Assembly (NCBI RefSeq): GCF_035989885.1
Contig: NZ_CP108518.1
Location: forward strand, 3,454,501 to 3,518,500
Length of the DNA: 64,000 bases
From: Streptomyces sp. NBC_01232
Lineage (GTDB): Bacteria > Actinomycetota > Actinomycetes > Streptomycetales > Streptomycetaceae
Direction: 5' to 3'
Shown piece after piece: positions 26,788-39,076 of this stretch; positions within the stretch are counted from its first letter, which is position 1; each line of letters begins with the position of its first letter. The notes under the pieces are model-generated. The model did no database searches. It was not told where the DNA came from and worked only from the letters and a program-made list of their open reading frames with translations. Both the position numbers and the translations under genes were made by a program.

Positions 26788-29163
26788 ATGCCGACAACGC
26801 ACCGCTCACCGCTCCGCCGGGCTCTGTTCGGCCCGGCGCTCGCCGCCCTCCTCACGGCGGTCGCCCTCTGCGCCGGGGACGCGGCCGCGCGCGTCTTCCC
26901 GTACGGACCGCGCCACCGAAGCGTCAACGACCTCGGCAATCAGTTCGTCCCCTTCCACGCGCAGCTGTGGGACCTCCTGCACGGCCGCGCGGAGGGCGGG
27001 CTGCTGTTCAACTGGCGCTCCGGCTACGGCATGAGCTTCCTGCCGGACCTGGGCACCTATCTGACCAGCCCCTTCGCGGTCCTCGTCGGCCTCTTCCCGC
27101 GCGCCGACATCGACCTCGCCGTGTACGTCGTCACCGTGCTCAAGACGGCCGCCGCCGCGGCGGCGATGTGCCGGCTGCTGCTCGCACAGTGCCGCGGGCC
27201 CCGGTGGACGGCCGCGCTGCTCGGGGCCTCGTACGCGCTGTGCGGCTGGTCGGTGATCGAGGCCGCCTACAACCCGATGTGGCTGGACGGGCTGATCGCC
27301 TTCCCCCTGCTGTGCCTGACCGGTGAATGGGCCCTGCGCGGCCGGCGCGCGGTGCTCGCCCCGCTGGTCGTCGCGGTCTGCTGGACGGCGAACTTCTACA
27401 CCGCCTACATGGCGACGCTGGGTGCCGCGCTGGTGCTGCTGGTACGGGTGGTGCTCACCCGGGAGGGTGCCCGGACCCGGCTCGCAGTGATCGCGCGGGC
27501 GGCCGGGACGACCGTGCTGGGCATCGTGCTGGCCGCGCCCGTGCTCCTGCCCCTCTTCCTCAGCTCCGGGCAGGCGTACCCGGGGTGGAACAGGGAGTTC
27601 CTCCCGGTGTCCTGGGCGGACCTGTTCGCGCGGCTGCTGCCGGGGACCTACTCCTTCTCCTCCCCCGCCGTCTTCGTGGGGACCGGCACCCTGCTCCTGG
27701 TGGCCGCGTTGCCCTTCCACCGCGCGGTCCCGCTCCGCACCCGGCTGTGGTGGTCCGGGCTGACGGTGGCCGTCGCGCTCTCCCTCCAGTGGGCACCGAC
27801 GCACCTGGCCTGGCACCTCTTCGCCACCCCGAACGGAAGTCCGTACCGGCAGACCTTCGTCCTGGCCGGGATCGCCGTGATCGCCGCCTGGACCGGGCTG
27901 GCGGCGGGCCCGCCGCGGCCGGTGGCGCTGGCGGCGGGGGCGGGCGTACTGGCGGCCGCCGTGCTCCGGGCGGGCGGCAGCCCGCTGGTGACGGCACCGG
28001 GGTACGCGCTGTTCGGCGGCGGGCTGGTGCTGGCCGGCGCCGCCTGGTGGGGGCTGCGCCACCGGCGGCTCGCGCGTCCGGCGGCCGGGCTGCTCGCGCT
28101 GGTCCTGCTGGCGCAGGCCGCCGCGACCACCGCGTACGGCCACCGGGGCAAGCTGGGCGGCCTGGACGACTACCCGTCCTGGGGGCCGGCGCACACCGCG
28201 CACGCCGAGGCCCTGGCCGCGGCCGACGGCTGGCCCGCGTACCGCACCGACCCGGGCCGGCCCGCGCTGTCGGGCAACGACCCGCTGCTGCTCGGCGGGG
28301 AGGGCGGCTCGTACTACAGCAGCCACACCCCGGACGTGTTCACGCGCACGATGGCCGCCCTCGGCGCCGGCTGGACCTCGCGCGGACGCAACGTCCAGAG
28401 CCTCGACAACCCGGTGACCGACGCCGTCTTCGCGGTCGGCGCACGCCTGCGCAGCGACGGCACGGTCCGCAGGACGCAGGTGCCCCCGCTGGTGACGATC
28501 CGCCCGCCCGGCCCGCCCCTCTCCTACGCCGACGACTCCCCCTTCGCCAACCAGGAGGCGCTGCTGGGTGCCCGGGTGTACGAGGACCCGCTCGCGCCCG
28601 GGGTCTGCCGCGCGGGCACGGACGCCTACCTGTGGGCGCCGGAGTACAACGCGACGGCCCGCCTCGCGGACGGCCCGGCCTTCCGCCTGAACGGCAGCGC
28701 CCCCCGCAACCGGGCGGCCCTCCAGCCGATGGGCCCCTCGAGCGGGGCCTCCTCGGCGCTGGTCTTCGACGCGGCCGCGCCCCCGCGGTGGACCCTGTCC
28801 TGCCTGGACCGGCAGCGGCTCGATGCCGCGGTGGCCGCCCTGCGGGCCACGGCGGCGACCTCGGTGCGCGTCGGGCCCTCGGGGATCCGGGCCGGCCTGC
28901 CGGAGGGAGCCACGGGCACGGCGGTCCTCTCGGTCCCCGCGATCGCGGGCTGGACCTGCAACGGCCGCCCCGCATCGGCCCACCTGGGACTGGTCGCGCT
29001 GCCCCTGTCCCCGGGCACCGGGCAGCTCAGCTGCACGTTCCGCCCGCCGGGTCTGCTGCCGGGGCTGGCGGCCCTGGCGGGCGGGCTGGGGGTCCTGCTG
29101 GCCGTGGCCCTGCACGGCCGGCACCGGGGCGGGGCCCCGGGTCAGGCGGGCGGGCCGGCGTAG
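26788..29163 (+). CDS. YfhO family multi-pass membrane protein
   Basis: 791 residues from the ATG at 26788; the open frame upstream is Arg/Pro-rich and non-coding in character. A signal-anchor helix (about 14-32) is followed by the conserved SVNDLGNQFVPFHAQLWDLL segment, ten or more hydrophobic helices to about residue 470, a soluble domain (about 480-760) and a final helix (LLPGLAALAGGLGVLLAVALHG). The pattern fits YfhO-family proteins, which resemble GT-C glycosyltransferases and in Gram-positives help decorate teichoic acids or lipids. The donor and acceptor here are unknown. Convergent with the kinase operon, 34 bp away. Confidence 0.85.
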   Translation: MPTTHRSPLRRALFGPALAALLTAVALCAGDAAARVFPYGPRHRSVNDLGNQFVPFHAQLWDLLHGRAEGGLLFNWRSGYGMSFLPDLGTYLTSPFAVLVGLFPRADIDLAVYVVTVLKTAAAAAAMCRLLLAQCRGPRWTAALLGASYALCGWSVIEAAYNPMWLDGLIAFPLLCLTGEWALRGRRAVLAPLVVAVCWTANFYTAYMATLGAALVLLVRVVLTREGARTRLAVIARAAGTTVLGIVLAAPVLLPLFLSSGQAYPGWNREFLPVSWADLFARLLPGTYSFSSPAVFVGTGTLLLVAALPFHRAVPLRTRLWWSGLTVAVALSLQWAPTHLAWHLFATPNGSPYRQTFVLAGIAVIAAWTGLAAGPPRPVALAAGAGVLAAAVLRAGGSPLVTAPGYALFGGGLVLAGAAWWGLRHRRLARPAAGLLALVLLAQAAATTAYGHRGKLGGLDDYPSWGPAHTAHAEALAAADGWPAYRTDPGRPALSGNDPLLLGGEGGSYYSSHTPDVFTRTMAALGAGWTSRGRNVQSLDNPVTDAVFAVGARLRSDGTVRRTQVPPLVTIRPPGPPLSYADDSPFANQEALLGARVYEDPLAPGVCRAGTDAYLWAPEYNATARLADGPAFRLNGSAPRNRAALQPMGPSSGASSALVFDAAAPPRWTLSCLDRQRLDAAVAALRATAATSVRVGPSGIRAGLPEGATGTAVLSVPAIAGWTCNGRPASAHLGLVALPLSPGTGQLSCTFRPPGLLPGLAALAGGLGVLLAVALHGRHRGGAPGQAGGPA

Positions 29164-29197
29164 AAGTCCTCGGCGAAGGGTCCGCCGAAGAGGAGCA

Positions 29198-30706
29198 TCA
29201 GCGGACCTGGCTCAGCCAGTGCAGGGTGCGGCGGATCTCGGCCGGGAAGGGGTGGGCCGGGCCGTGCAGCCGTTCCGCGTCGAACAGCAGGCGGGCCAGG
29301 GTGTCGTGGGCCGCCTGGCGGTCGCCGAGGGAGAGCAGCAGGTGGGCTATCCGGCGGCGGACCTCCAGCGGCAGGCCCGGGTCGGGGTTGGCGTAGTGGT
29401 TCTCGAAGAGCGGGAGCAGCGAGCGGTACTCCGCCAGGGCGGCGGCCGGCTCGCCGAGTTGCTCCAGGCACTGGGCCGAGTCGTAGCGGAAGCGCAGCGA
29501 CTGGGGGTCGCCGGCCGGGAACTCGTCGGCGAGGCGGCGCAGTTCGGGCAGGGCGCGGCGGTACTGGCCGTCGTCCATCAGCGTGGCCGCGTACTGCTTG
29601 CGCAGGGAGCGGACCACCGGCGAGTGCTCGCCGTGCTCGGCGGCGGCCGCCGGGAGGATGCCGCCGAGGATGTCCACGGCCTGGGTGAGCTGCCCCTGGT
29701 CCAGGAGCTTGCGGGCCTCGTCCACGGCGCCGGGGACGTCGGCCTTGGGCGGCGCGGGCGGGGTGCTCGGCCGCGGGGGGACGGCCGTGGCCCGGTCCGG
29801 CCAGGGTGCCTGCGGGCGCAGGAAGGGCCGGGTCGGGTCGAGCGGGCCGGACGGGGTGCGGCTGTCGCGGGCGGGCAGCAGCGGGGCCAGGGCCTCGTAC
29901 ACCTCCTGGGCGGAGGCGGGCCGGTCCTGCGGGTCCTTGGCGAGGAGGTGGAGCAGGAGCTTCTCCAGCTCCGGCGGGACCTCCGGGCGCAGCTGGCGGA
30001 CCGGGAGCGGGGGCTCGTACAGGTGGCGGTGGAGGACGCCGAGGGCGGTGGATCCGGCGAAGGGGACGTTGCCGCTGAGGAGTTCGTACAGCAGCACACC
30101 GAGGGCGTAGAGGTCGGTGTACGGGCCGACGGCGCCGCCCATGGCCTGCTCGGGCGCCATGTACGCGGGGCTGCCGATGGGCGAGCCGGTGCTGGTGAGG
30201 CGGGTGGTGTCCGTGTCCATCACCGAGGCGACGCCGAGGTCCAGGACGAGGACGGTGCCGTCCGGGCGGACCATCACGTTGCGCGGCTTCAGGTCCCGGT
30301 GCACGATCGGCACCGCGTGCACGGCCGACAGGACCGAGCACAGCTGCGCGACGACGGCGACCGCCCACTGCCAGGGGTACGGGTCGTGCTCGGCGAGGTG
30401 GTCGGCGAGGTCCGCGCCCTCCACGTAGCCCATGACGAGGAACAGTTCGTCGCCGTCGCTGCCCGCGTCGTGCACGGTGACCAGGCCGGGGTGGTCGACC
30501 TGCGCGGTGACCCGGCACTCGCGCACGAAGCGGCGGCGCAGTTCCTCGGCGACGGTGCCGGGCCCGGCGACCTTGTCGGGGCGCAGCAGTTTGACGGCGA
30601 CGCGGCGGTCGAGGCGCCGGTCGTACGCGGTCCAGACCTGGCCCATGCCGCCCTGGCCGAGGATGGTCGCGAGCTGGTAGCGGTCGCCGATGAGCCGGTC
30701 GGTCAC
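29198..30706 (-). CDS. Ser/Thr protein kinase with C-terminal TPR-like region
   Basis: 502 residues from a GTG at 30706. Kinase domain about 1-265: Gly loop LGQGGMGQVW, invariant Lys in VAVKLL, catalytic loop HRDLKPRNVM, DLG in place of DFG (about residue 155), activation segment to GSPAYMAPEQA, then DLYALGVLLYELL. A Pro-rich linker (about 270-320) leads to helical repeats that look like TPRs (about 325-495: AVDEARKLLDQGQLTQAVDIL ... YRRALPELRRLADEF ... AALAEYRSLLPLF). There is no membrane helix, so it is cytosolic, unlike PknB. It overlaps the upstream membrane-protein gene by 4 bp (GTGA), suggesting the two work together. Confidence 0.9.
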   Translation of the reverse strand: MTDRLIGDRYQLATILGQGGMGQVWTAYDRRLDRRVAVKLLRPDKVAGPGTVAEELRRRFVRECRVTAQVDHPGLVTVHDAGSDGDELFLVMGYVEGADLADHLAEHDPYPWQWAVAVVAQLCSVLSAVHAVPIVHRDLKPRNVMVRPDGTVLVLDLGVASVMDTDTTRLTSTGSPIGSPAYMAPEQAMGGAVGPYTDLYALGVLLYELLSGNVPFAGSTALGVLHRHLYEPPLPVRQLRPEVPPELEKLLLHLLAKDPQDRPASAQEVYEALAPLLPARDSRTPSGPLDPTRPFLRPQAPWPDRATAVPPRPSTPPAPPKADVPGAVDEARKLLDQGQLTQAVDILGGILPAAAAEHGEHSPVVRSLRKQYAATLMDDGQYRRALPELRRLADEFPAGDPQSLRFRYDSAQCLEQLGEPAAALAEYRSLLPLFENHYANPDPGLPLEVRRRIAHLLLSLGDRQAAHDTLARLLFDAERLHGPAHPFPAEIRRTLHWLSQVR

Positions 30707-31347
30707 TGGTGCGGGTCCTGGAACGGGGTCTGGTGGGGATCGTTGCGGGGGCCGCCGGCCGGCGGGGTCTGCTTGCGCAGCAGCTCACTGAGCTCGTCGA
30801 GCTCGGCCCGGACCTGCCCGATGCGCGGGGGCGGGGTCGCCTGCGGCGGCACCTGGGGCGGCGCCGGGGTGGGCGTGGGCGCCGGGGTGGAGGGCCGGGT
30901 GGTGGCCGTGGAGGCGGGCGGGTAGCCGTAGGCGGGCCCGGTCGGCTGCGGGTGGGCGTACGGAGCGGACTGCGCCGGGTACCACTGCGCGGTCGGAGCC
31001 GTCCGCAGGGCCTCGTGGTACTTGATGTCGGCGACGAGGAAGTACACGCAGATCGCGAAGCCGGTGAAGATCGAGCCACCGGCCCCCAGGTTGCCCTGCC
31101 AGCCGTTGACGTCCGGGGTGGGGTCGATCTGGATGAGCGTCATCCACACGACGGCCAGCACGCCGCTGACCACCATCAGGATCCAGTCACGGGACTTGCG
31201 GGTGACCAGGGCGAGCCGCAGCAGTGACCCCCAGGCGAGGAAGCCGCAGCTGAGGACGGGCAGCAGCATGAACACGACGCGCAATGCCACCACACCCCCG
31301 GAATTGGACTGGGGGCCGTGCTGCGGCGGAAGGCCGGGGCCGTGCAT
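30703..31347 (-). CDS. Membrane protein co-transcribed with the Ser/Thr kinase
   Basis: 214 residues from the ATG at 31347 (AGGAG 5 bp upstream). Four hydrophobic segments at about 18-40, 50-70, 90-112 (VALRVVFMLLPVLSCGFLAWGSLL; WILMVVSGVLAVVWMTLIQI; SIFTGFAICVYFLVADI) are followed by a Pro/Thr-rich cytosolic tail with a short helix (VRAELDELSELLRKQ). No known family. The 4-bp overlap with the kinase start suggests that it is an anchor, a substrate or a sensor partner; the Thr-rich tail (TATTRPSTPAPTPTPAPP) would suit phosphorylation, which is inference. Confidence 0.78.
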   Translation of the reverse strand: MHGPGLPPQHGPQSNSGGVVALRVVFMLLPVLSCGFLAWGSLLRLALVTRKSRDWILMVVSGVLAVVWMTLIQIDPTPDVNGWQGNLGAGGSIFTGFAICVYFLVADIKYHEALRTAPTAQWYPAQSAPYAHPQPTGPAYGYPPASTATTRPSTPAPTPTPAPPQVPPQATPPPRIGQVRAELDELSELLRKQTPPAGGPRNDPHQTPFQDPHQ

Positions 31348-31470
31348 CGCTGCTCCTGACGGGCCGTGCGGAAGAAGTTTCGGGTCTGAGGGTATACAGC
31401 GTTCCCGGCCATGGGTGAGGGGATGCGCGCAACCGTTGCACGCTCGCTGCACGGCTGTTCGCTCCGCCGA

Positions 31471-33558
31471 TCACTCCGGCGTGACCGTGCCGTCGGAGAG
31501 GCCGTCGTAGAAACCCTGTACGAGTTGTTCGCCGAGCCGGCCCGCCAGCCGCAGCGCGTCCTCGAACTCGGCGAGCGCGCGGAAGCGGTCCCCGTAGCCC
31601 TGCTGCTGCGCCAGGGGCAGCCGGGGCAGGCGCAGTCGGCGTACGTCGAGCCGGGTGGCGGTGGAGGCGTGGCTGCTGGCGCGGCGGTTGTTGGCGGTGC
31701 CGCGCAGGAATCCGGCCAGGAACCACGGGTCGAGGGCGGCCGGGTCGGGGCGCAGCAGGGCCAGGCCGCGGCCCGGTACGGCGCCCGCGGTGGCCTCGTC
31801 GACGACCCGGGCGATGGCCGCGCCGCCGACGAGGGGGACGAGTACGTCGCCGGGCGCGGTGACCACGGGCTCGTCCGCGGTGGCGGCCAGCGTGCCGGAG
31901 GGTCCGGTTCCGGCGTAGACGTCCTGTTCGGTGAGGACGGGGGCCGAGCCGGTCCCGCCGCCGGTGCCGGTGTGCAGCTCCAGGGCGCCGGCTCGGGCGA
32001 GTTCGCCGATGGTGGTCATCGGCGGCCGGGCCGCGGCCGCGGCGGGCGCCGTTGCCGGCGGCGGTGTGAGCGCGGTGGCCCGGCCGAGGGTCTCGCCGAG
32101 CCGCTCCCGTACGGCGGTCAATTCGGCCGGACCGCCACCGGCGGCCGGCGGGGGCAGGTGGCGGGCGGGGGTGAGGTCCACGTCGTCGTCCAGCAGCTCG
32201 ATGACGGGCACGACGCGGCTGACGCCCGGAACCTGCTCCACGGAGCCGGTGCGGTCGTACGCGCCCCAGGCGTCCCGCACCGCGCCGTCCACGGCGGTCC
32301 AGGCGGAGCGGAGTTGGCCGTCGGCGGCGAGGGCGGCGGTGTCGATGAGCAGCAGCCCGGCCGGGGGCGCCGCCTGGGGGGCGGGCCGGCGCAGCACCCA
32401 CAGGTGCAGGGGGATCCCGTATGGAGGCGCCGCGCCGGCCGGGAGCGCGACGACGGCCCGCAGCGCGCCGCGGCGCAGCAGGTCGGCGCGGATGCGGCGG
32501 CCGGAGCGGCGGGCGGCGACGGCGGGCGGCATGAGCAGGACGGCGGTGCCGCCCTCGCGCAGGTGGGCCAGGGCGTGCTGGACCCAGGCGAGTTCGGATT
32601 CGGTGCGGGCCGGGAAGCCGTACTCCCAGCGCGGGTCGTAGGCCAGTTCCTCGTGGCCCCAGCCGCGTTCGTTGAACGGCGGGTGGCAGAGCACGGCGTC
32701 GACGGTGTCCTGCGGGAAGGCGTCTGCGCGCAGGCTGTCGGCGGCGGCGGCGCGGACCTGGGCGGGGCCGTTCAGGGCGAGGCGCAGTGCGGCGAGGGCG
32801 GCGAGTTCGGGCGAGGAGTCCTGCGCGTGCAGGGCGGTGGCGCCGGGGACGGCCCGCAGCAGGGTGCCGGTGCCGCAGGCGGGGTCGAGGACGGTGCGCG
32901 CTGCGGGTCCGGCGAGGGCGGCCATGAGCCCGGCGAGAGAGTCCGGGGTGAGCGTGTACTGGCGCGGGTTGGCGTCGAGGTGGCGTCCGAGGAGGAACTC
33001 GAAGGCCTGGCGGGCGCCGAGTTCGGCGGCGAGTTCGGCGGTGGCCCGCAGCAGCGGCATGGCGGCAGGGCGCAGCGGGATCGCGGTGAGGGCATGGCCC
33101 GGTCCGAGGCGCGCGCCGAGCACCTGATCGAGGACGGGCCTCAGCAGGGTGGTCATGCGTGCGTCGGAGACGGCGGTCAGCTCCAGCCAGTCGGCGGGCC
33201 GGTCGCGTACGACGAGCAGCGCGGCGCCCGCCTTGACGAGTGCGGTGACGGCGCCGCCGGGGTGGCCGGTGATCTGCTGCCAGACGCGTTCGCGCAGGGG
33301 GACCTCGGCGAGTTTGCCCTGGGCGCGCAGCCAGTGCTCCACCTCGCCGAGGGAGAAGGAGGGGCTGGTCTCGGTGCCGCCGACGGGCTTGGGGAAGTCG
33401 GCGTGGCGGCGCCGCCAGTTGCTCACGGCCGCGCGGCCGACTCCGGCCAGGCGGGCGACCTCGGCCGCGGTGACCTCGGCCGCGCCGGCCTCTGCTGCTG
33501 CCGCCTCTGCTGCGGCGGCCTCTACTGCGGCGTTCTCCTCGGGCATGCCGGGGAGCAT
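31471..33558 (-). CDS. N6-adenine DNA methylase with N-terminal HTH and C-terminal specificity-like domain
   Basis: 695 residues from the ATG at 33558. Region 1, about 28-80: a MerR/excisionase-like helix-turn-helix (VTAAEVARLAGVGRAAVSNWRRRHADFPKP). Region 2, about 150-410: type I HsdM-like methylase with motif I VLDPACGTGTLLRA and motif IV in DAVLCHPPFNERGWG. The catalytic motif is usually (N/D/S)PP(F/Y), so the His here is unusual. Region 3, about 545-695: HsdS-like target-recognition half (TTIGELARAGALEL ... LDPWFLAGFLRGTANN ... LDVRRLRLPRLPLAQQQGYGDRFRAL). No restriction subunit is adjacent. Likely a solitary methylase-specificity fusion with a regulatory or defence role; activity unproven. 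Confidence 0.82.
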   Translation of the reverse strand: MLPGMPEENAAVEAAAAEAAAAEAGAAEVTAAEVARLAGVGRAAVSNWRRRHADFPKPVGGTETSPSFSLGEVEHWLRAQGKLAEVPLRERVWQQITGHPGGAVTALVKAGAALLVVRDRPADWLELTAVSDARMTTLLRPVLDQVLGARLGPGHALTAIPLRPAAMPLLRATAELAAELGARQAFEFLLGRHLDANPRQYTLTPDSLAGLMAALAGPAARTVLDPACGTGTLLRAVPGATALHAQDSSPELAALAALRLALNGPAQVRAAAADSLRADAFPQDTVDAVLCHPPFNERGWGHEELAYDPRWEYGFPARTESELAWVQHALAHLREGGTAVLLMPPAVAARRSGRRIRADLLRRGALRAVVALPAGAAPPYGIPLHLWVLRRPAPQAAPPAGLLLIDTAALAADGQLRSAWTAVDGAVRDAWGAYDRTGSVEQVPGVSRVVPVIELLDDDVDLTPARHLPPPAAGGGPAELTAVRERLGETLGRATALTPPPATAPAAAAARPPMTTIGELARAGALELHTGTGGGTGSAPVLTEQDVYAGTGPSGTLAATADEPVVTAPGDVLVPLVGGAAIARVVDEATAGAVPGRGLALLRPDPAALDPWFLAGFLRGTANNRRASSHASTATRLDVRRLRLPRLPLAQQQGYGDRFRALAEFEDALRLAGRLGEQLVQGFYDGLSDGTVTPE

Positions 33559-33582
33559 ACCCGCTCACACCCAAGAGACCGA

Positions 33583-33632
33583 TTCACACCGTGAACCCAA
33601 ACTCTTCCGTGAATCTTGTTGACTCGGTTCAC
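33583..33632. promoter_or_regulatory. TTCAC/GTGAA repeats between the methylase and lipoprotein genes
   Basis: TTCAC-ACC-GTGAA at 33583-33595, then GTGAA at 33609 and TTCAC at 33628, in the divergent promoter region. They are possible operator half-sites, perhaps for the HTH of the methylase protein. Weak evidence. Confidence 0.3.
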
Positions 33633-33648
33633 AGCTATCTGGTGTGAT
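33619..33648 (+). promoter_or_regulatory. Candidate promoter of the duplicated-domain lipoprotein
   Basis: TTGACT, an 18-bp spacer, TGTGAT, about 60 bp upstream of the ATG at 33711. It overlaps one of the TTCAC half-sites. Confidence 0.35.
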
Positions 33649-33710
33649 CAGCACGTCAAACCAGAGCAGCCGGAGAAATCCAAGAACAGCCGGAGAGGCA
33701 GGAGTCACTC

Positions 33711-34406
33711 ATGTCCCACACCTCGCGCACGTCCTGGATCGCCCGCCACAGGACGCTGACCAGCTGCGGGGCGGTCCTCGCCCTCGTGACGCTCGGTGCG
33801 TGCACCGCCCCGGAGGAGACCGGCGGGACCGAAGGGGGCGCGGCGCCGAAGCCCGCCGCCTCCTCCCCGGCCGCGAAGGGCGGCGACGCCCCGCAGAAGA
33901 AGGCCGCGATACGCGGCAGCGGCACCTTCGAGGTCGGCAAGGACGTCCCGCCGGGCACCTACCGCACCACCGGGAACGGCGGCGCCGGCTGCTACTGGGA
34001 GCGGAGCAAGGACTCCTCGGGCGAGCTGGACTCCATCCTCGCCAACGACAACGTGACCGGCACGAGCTACGTGACCATCGCGGCCACCGACAAGATCTTC
34101 AAGTCCGGCGACTGCAAGGACTGGGAGGCCGTGGACCCCCAGGCCGCGGGCGGCTCCCCGAAGACCGAGTTCTCCGGCAAGGCCGGAATGCTCAAGGTCG
34201 GCACGGACATCGCCCCCGGCACCTACAAGTCCGAGGGCCCCTCCGAGGACGGCGCCGGCTGCTACTGGGAACGCGCCAAGAACGCGGGCCACGACATCGA
34301 CTCGATCATCGCCAACGAGAACCCGGCCGGTCCGGCCGTCGTGACGATCGGGGCCGACGACGCCTACTTCAAGACGGTCGACTGCGCGGACTGGAAGAAG
34401 TCCTGA
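33711..34406 (+). CDS. Lipoprotein with an internal duplication
   Basis: 231 residues from the ATG at 33711 (AGGAG upstream). Lipobox LGAC (Cys about residue 31) after a hydrophobic signal. Then a Gly/Ala/Pro linker and two copies of a domain of about 70 residues: copy 1 (about 70-140) FEVGKDVPPGTYRTTG...GCYWERSKD...DSILANDNVTG...DCKDW; copy 2 (about 160-230) LKVGTDIAPGTYKSEG...GCYWERAKN...DSIIANENPAG...DCADW. Each has two Cys, in GCYWER and DC(K/A)DW, probably a disulfide. The repeated module is found in actinobacterial secreted proteins, but I know no function. A rho-independent terminator follows. Confidence 0.8.
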   Translation: MSHTSRTSWIARHRTLTSCGAVLALVTLGACTAPEETGGTEGGAAPKPAASSPAAKGGDAPQKKAAIRGSGTFEVGKDVPPGTYRTTGNGGAGCYWERSKDSSGELDSILANDNVTGTSYVTIAATDKIFKSGDCKDWEAVDPQAAGGSPKTEFSGKAGMLKVGTDIAPGTYKSEGPSEDGAGCYWERAKNAGHDIDSIIANENPAGPAVVTIGADDAYFKTVDCADWKKS

Positions 34407-34433
34407 CCCGGTCGATCACTCCCGCCCACCTGA

Positions 34434-34452
34434 GCGGAATTTAATCTTCCGC
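34434..34452 (+). terminator. Intrinsic terminator with T-rich tail
   Basis: GCGGAA-TTTAATC-TTCCGC stem-loop followed by a pyrimidine run (TTCTCCTTTAGTCTTCTTTT), rare for this GC-rich genome. It separates the two lipoprotein genes. Confidence 0.8.
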
Positions 34453-34511
34453 TTCTCCTTTAGTCTTCTTTTACTCCCCGTCTCCCCGTCCCCCCGTCGT
34501 AGAGAGTCCCC

Positions 34512-35225
34512 ATGCGTACCGCTCACCGCTTCACCGCCACCGCCGCCCTCGCCTGCGCCGCAGCCCTCGGCCTCACCGCCTGCTCCGCGTCCGGTCCGTT
34601 CCCGGACCTGTCCGGCTCCGAGGTGGCGGACAAGTCCGTGGACGCCCTGCGCGGCGCCTCCTCGCTCACCGTCAGCGGAAAGGTCTGGGACGGGGGCAAG
34701 CCGCTGGAGATGAACATGGCCGTCAGCAAGACCGGCGACTGCCGGGGCACGATCGCCGGCCAGGAAGGCTCCTTCGAGCTGATCCGCAACTCCGAGTTCG
34801 TCTTCATCAAGGCCGACGAGCCCTTCTACCGCTCCCAGATGAAGGACCTGCCCAAGGACCAGGCGGACGCGGCGGTCAAGCAGCTGGCGGGCCACTGGCT
34901 GAAGTCGAAGGCCACGGAGGCGGACTCGAAGGAACTGTCCGCCCTGTGCGACCTGAACGATCTCCTCAAGGAATTCGACGAGAGCAAGGGCGCGAAGAAG
35001 GGCGAGGTCACCACGGTCGGCGGCCACAAGGCCCTCACCCTGACCACGAAGACCACCGAGGGCACCGAGACCCTGCTGGTCGCCACCGAGGGCAAGCCGT
35101 ACCTGCTCAAGGCGAGCACCACCGGCAAGGAGCCGGCCGAGGTCGCCTTCAGCGACTTCGACAAGCCGGTCCAGGCCGAGGCTCCGACCGGCAAGGACGT
35201 CATCGACGCGGACGCGATGAACTGA
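34512..35225 (+). CDS. Lipoprotein, LolA/LppX-like fold suspected
   Basis: 237 residues from the ATG at 34512. Lipoprotein signal with lipobox LTAC (Cys about residue 24). The mature part (SVDALRGASSLTVSGKVWDGGKPLEMNMAVSKTGDCRGTIAGQEGSFELIRNSEFVFIKADEPFYRSQM ... LLVATEGKPYLLKASTTGKEPAEVAFSDFDKPVQAEAPTGKDVID) has the order of beta strands seen in LppX/LprG/LolA-like lipid-binding lipoproteins of actinobacteria, including the terminal F-x-D-F/Y-x-x-P-V segment. Ligand unknown. Convergent with mfd across a strong terminator. Confidence 0.8.
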   Translation: MRTAHRFTATAALACAAALGLTACSASGPFPDLSGSEVADKSVDALRGASSLTVSGKVWDGGKPLEMNMAVSKTGDCRGTIAGQEGSFELIRNSEFVFIKADEPFYRSQMKDLPKDQADAAVKQLAGHWLKSKATEADSKELSALCDLNDLLKEFDESKGAKKGEVTTVGGHKALTLTTKTTEGTETLLVATEGKPYLLKASTTGKEPAEVAFSDFDKPVQAEAPTGKDVIDADAMN

Positions 35226-35241
35226 CGCACCCCGCGGACAC

Positions 35242-35280
35242 GGCTGCGGCCGGGGACCTGCAAGGTCCCCGGCCGCAGCC
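35242..35280. terminator. Bidirectional terminator
   Basis: Perfect 18-bp stem (GGCTGCGGCCGGGGACCT and complement) with a 3-nt loop, between the convergent lipoprotein and mfd genes. Confidence 0.9.
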
Positions 35281-35295
35281 TTCTGCGTCGCCGGC

Positions 35296-38829
<3,534 letters not shown>

Positions 38830-38843
38830 GAAGAGGCTTTCCG

Positions 38844-38877
38844 TCCGGTGAAGGTCTGAATCCGGTGAAGGTCTGAA
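38844..38877. repeat. Perfect 17-bp tandem repeat upstream of mfd
   Basis: TCCGGTGAAGGTCTGAA occurs twice without a gap, 15 bp before the mfd ATG. It may be a chance slippage duplication or a leader element. Confidence 0.8.
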
Positions 38878-39076
38878 GGTGTGCAGTGCGGTGCCGGTTC
38901 GGGTGCGGGGCAACGCGAAGGGCCCGACACGTCGTACGGGCCGGGGGTTCCCACCCTACGACGACGCCCCTCGCCCCGCTTTACGATGTTCTTGTTCCGA
39001 ACCGTCCCAGCTCGCCGCGTCACCTTCCGCCGGGGTCCGGCCCGATCCGCCCCACACCCCCCGAGGAGCAGAGTCC

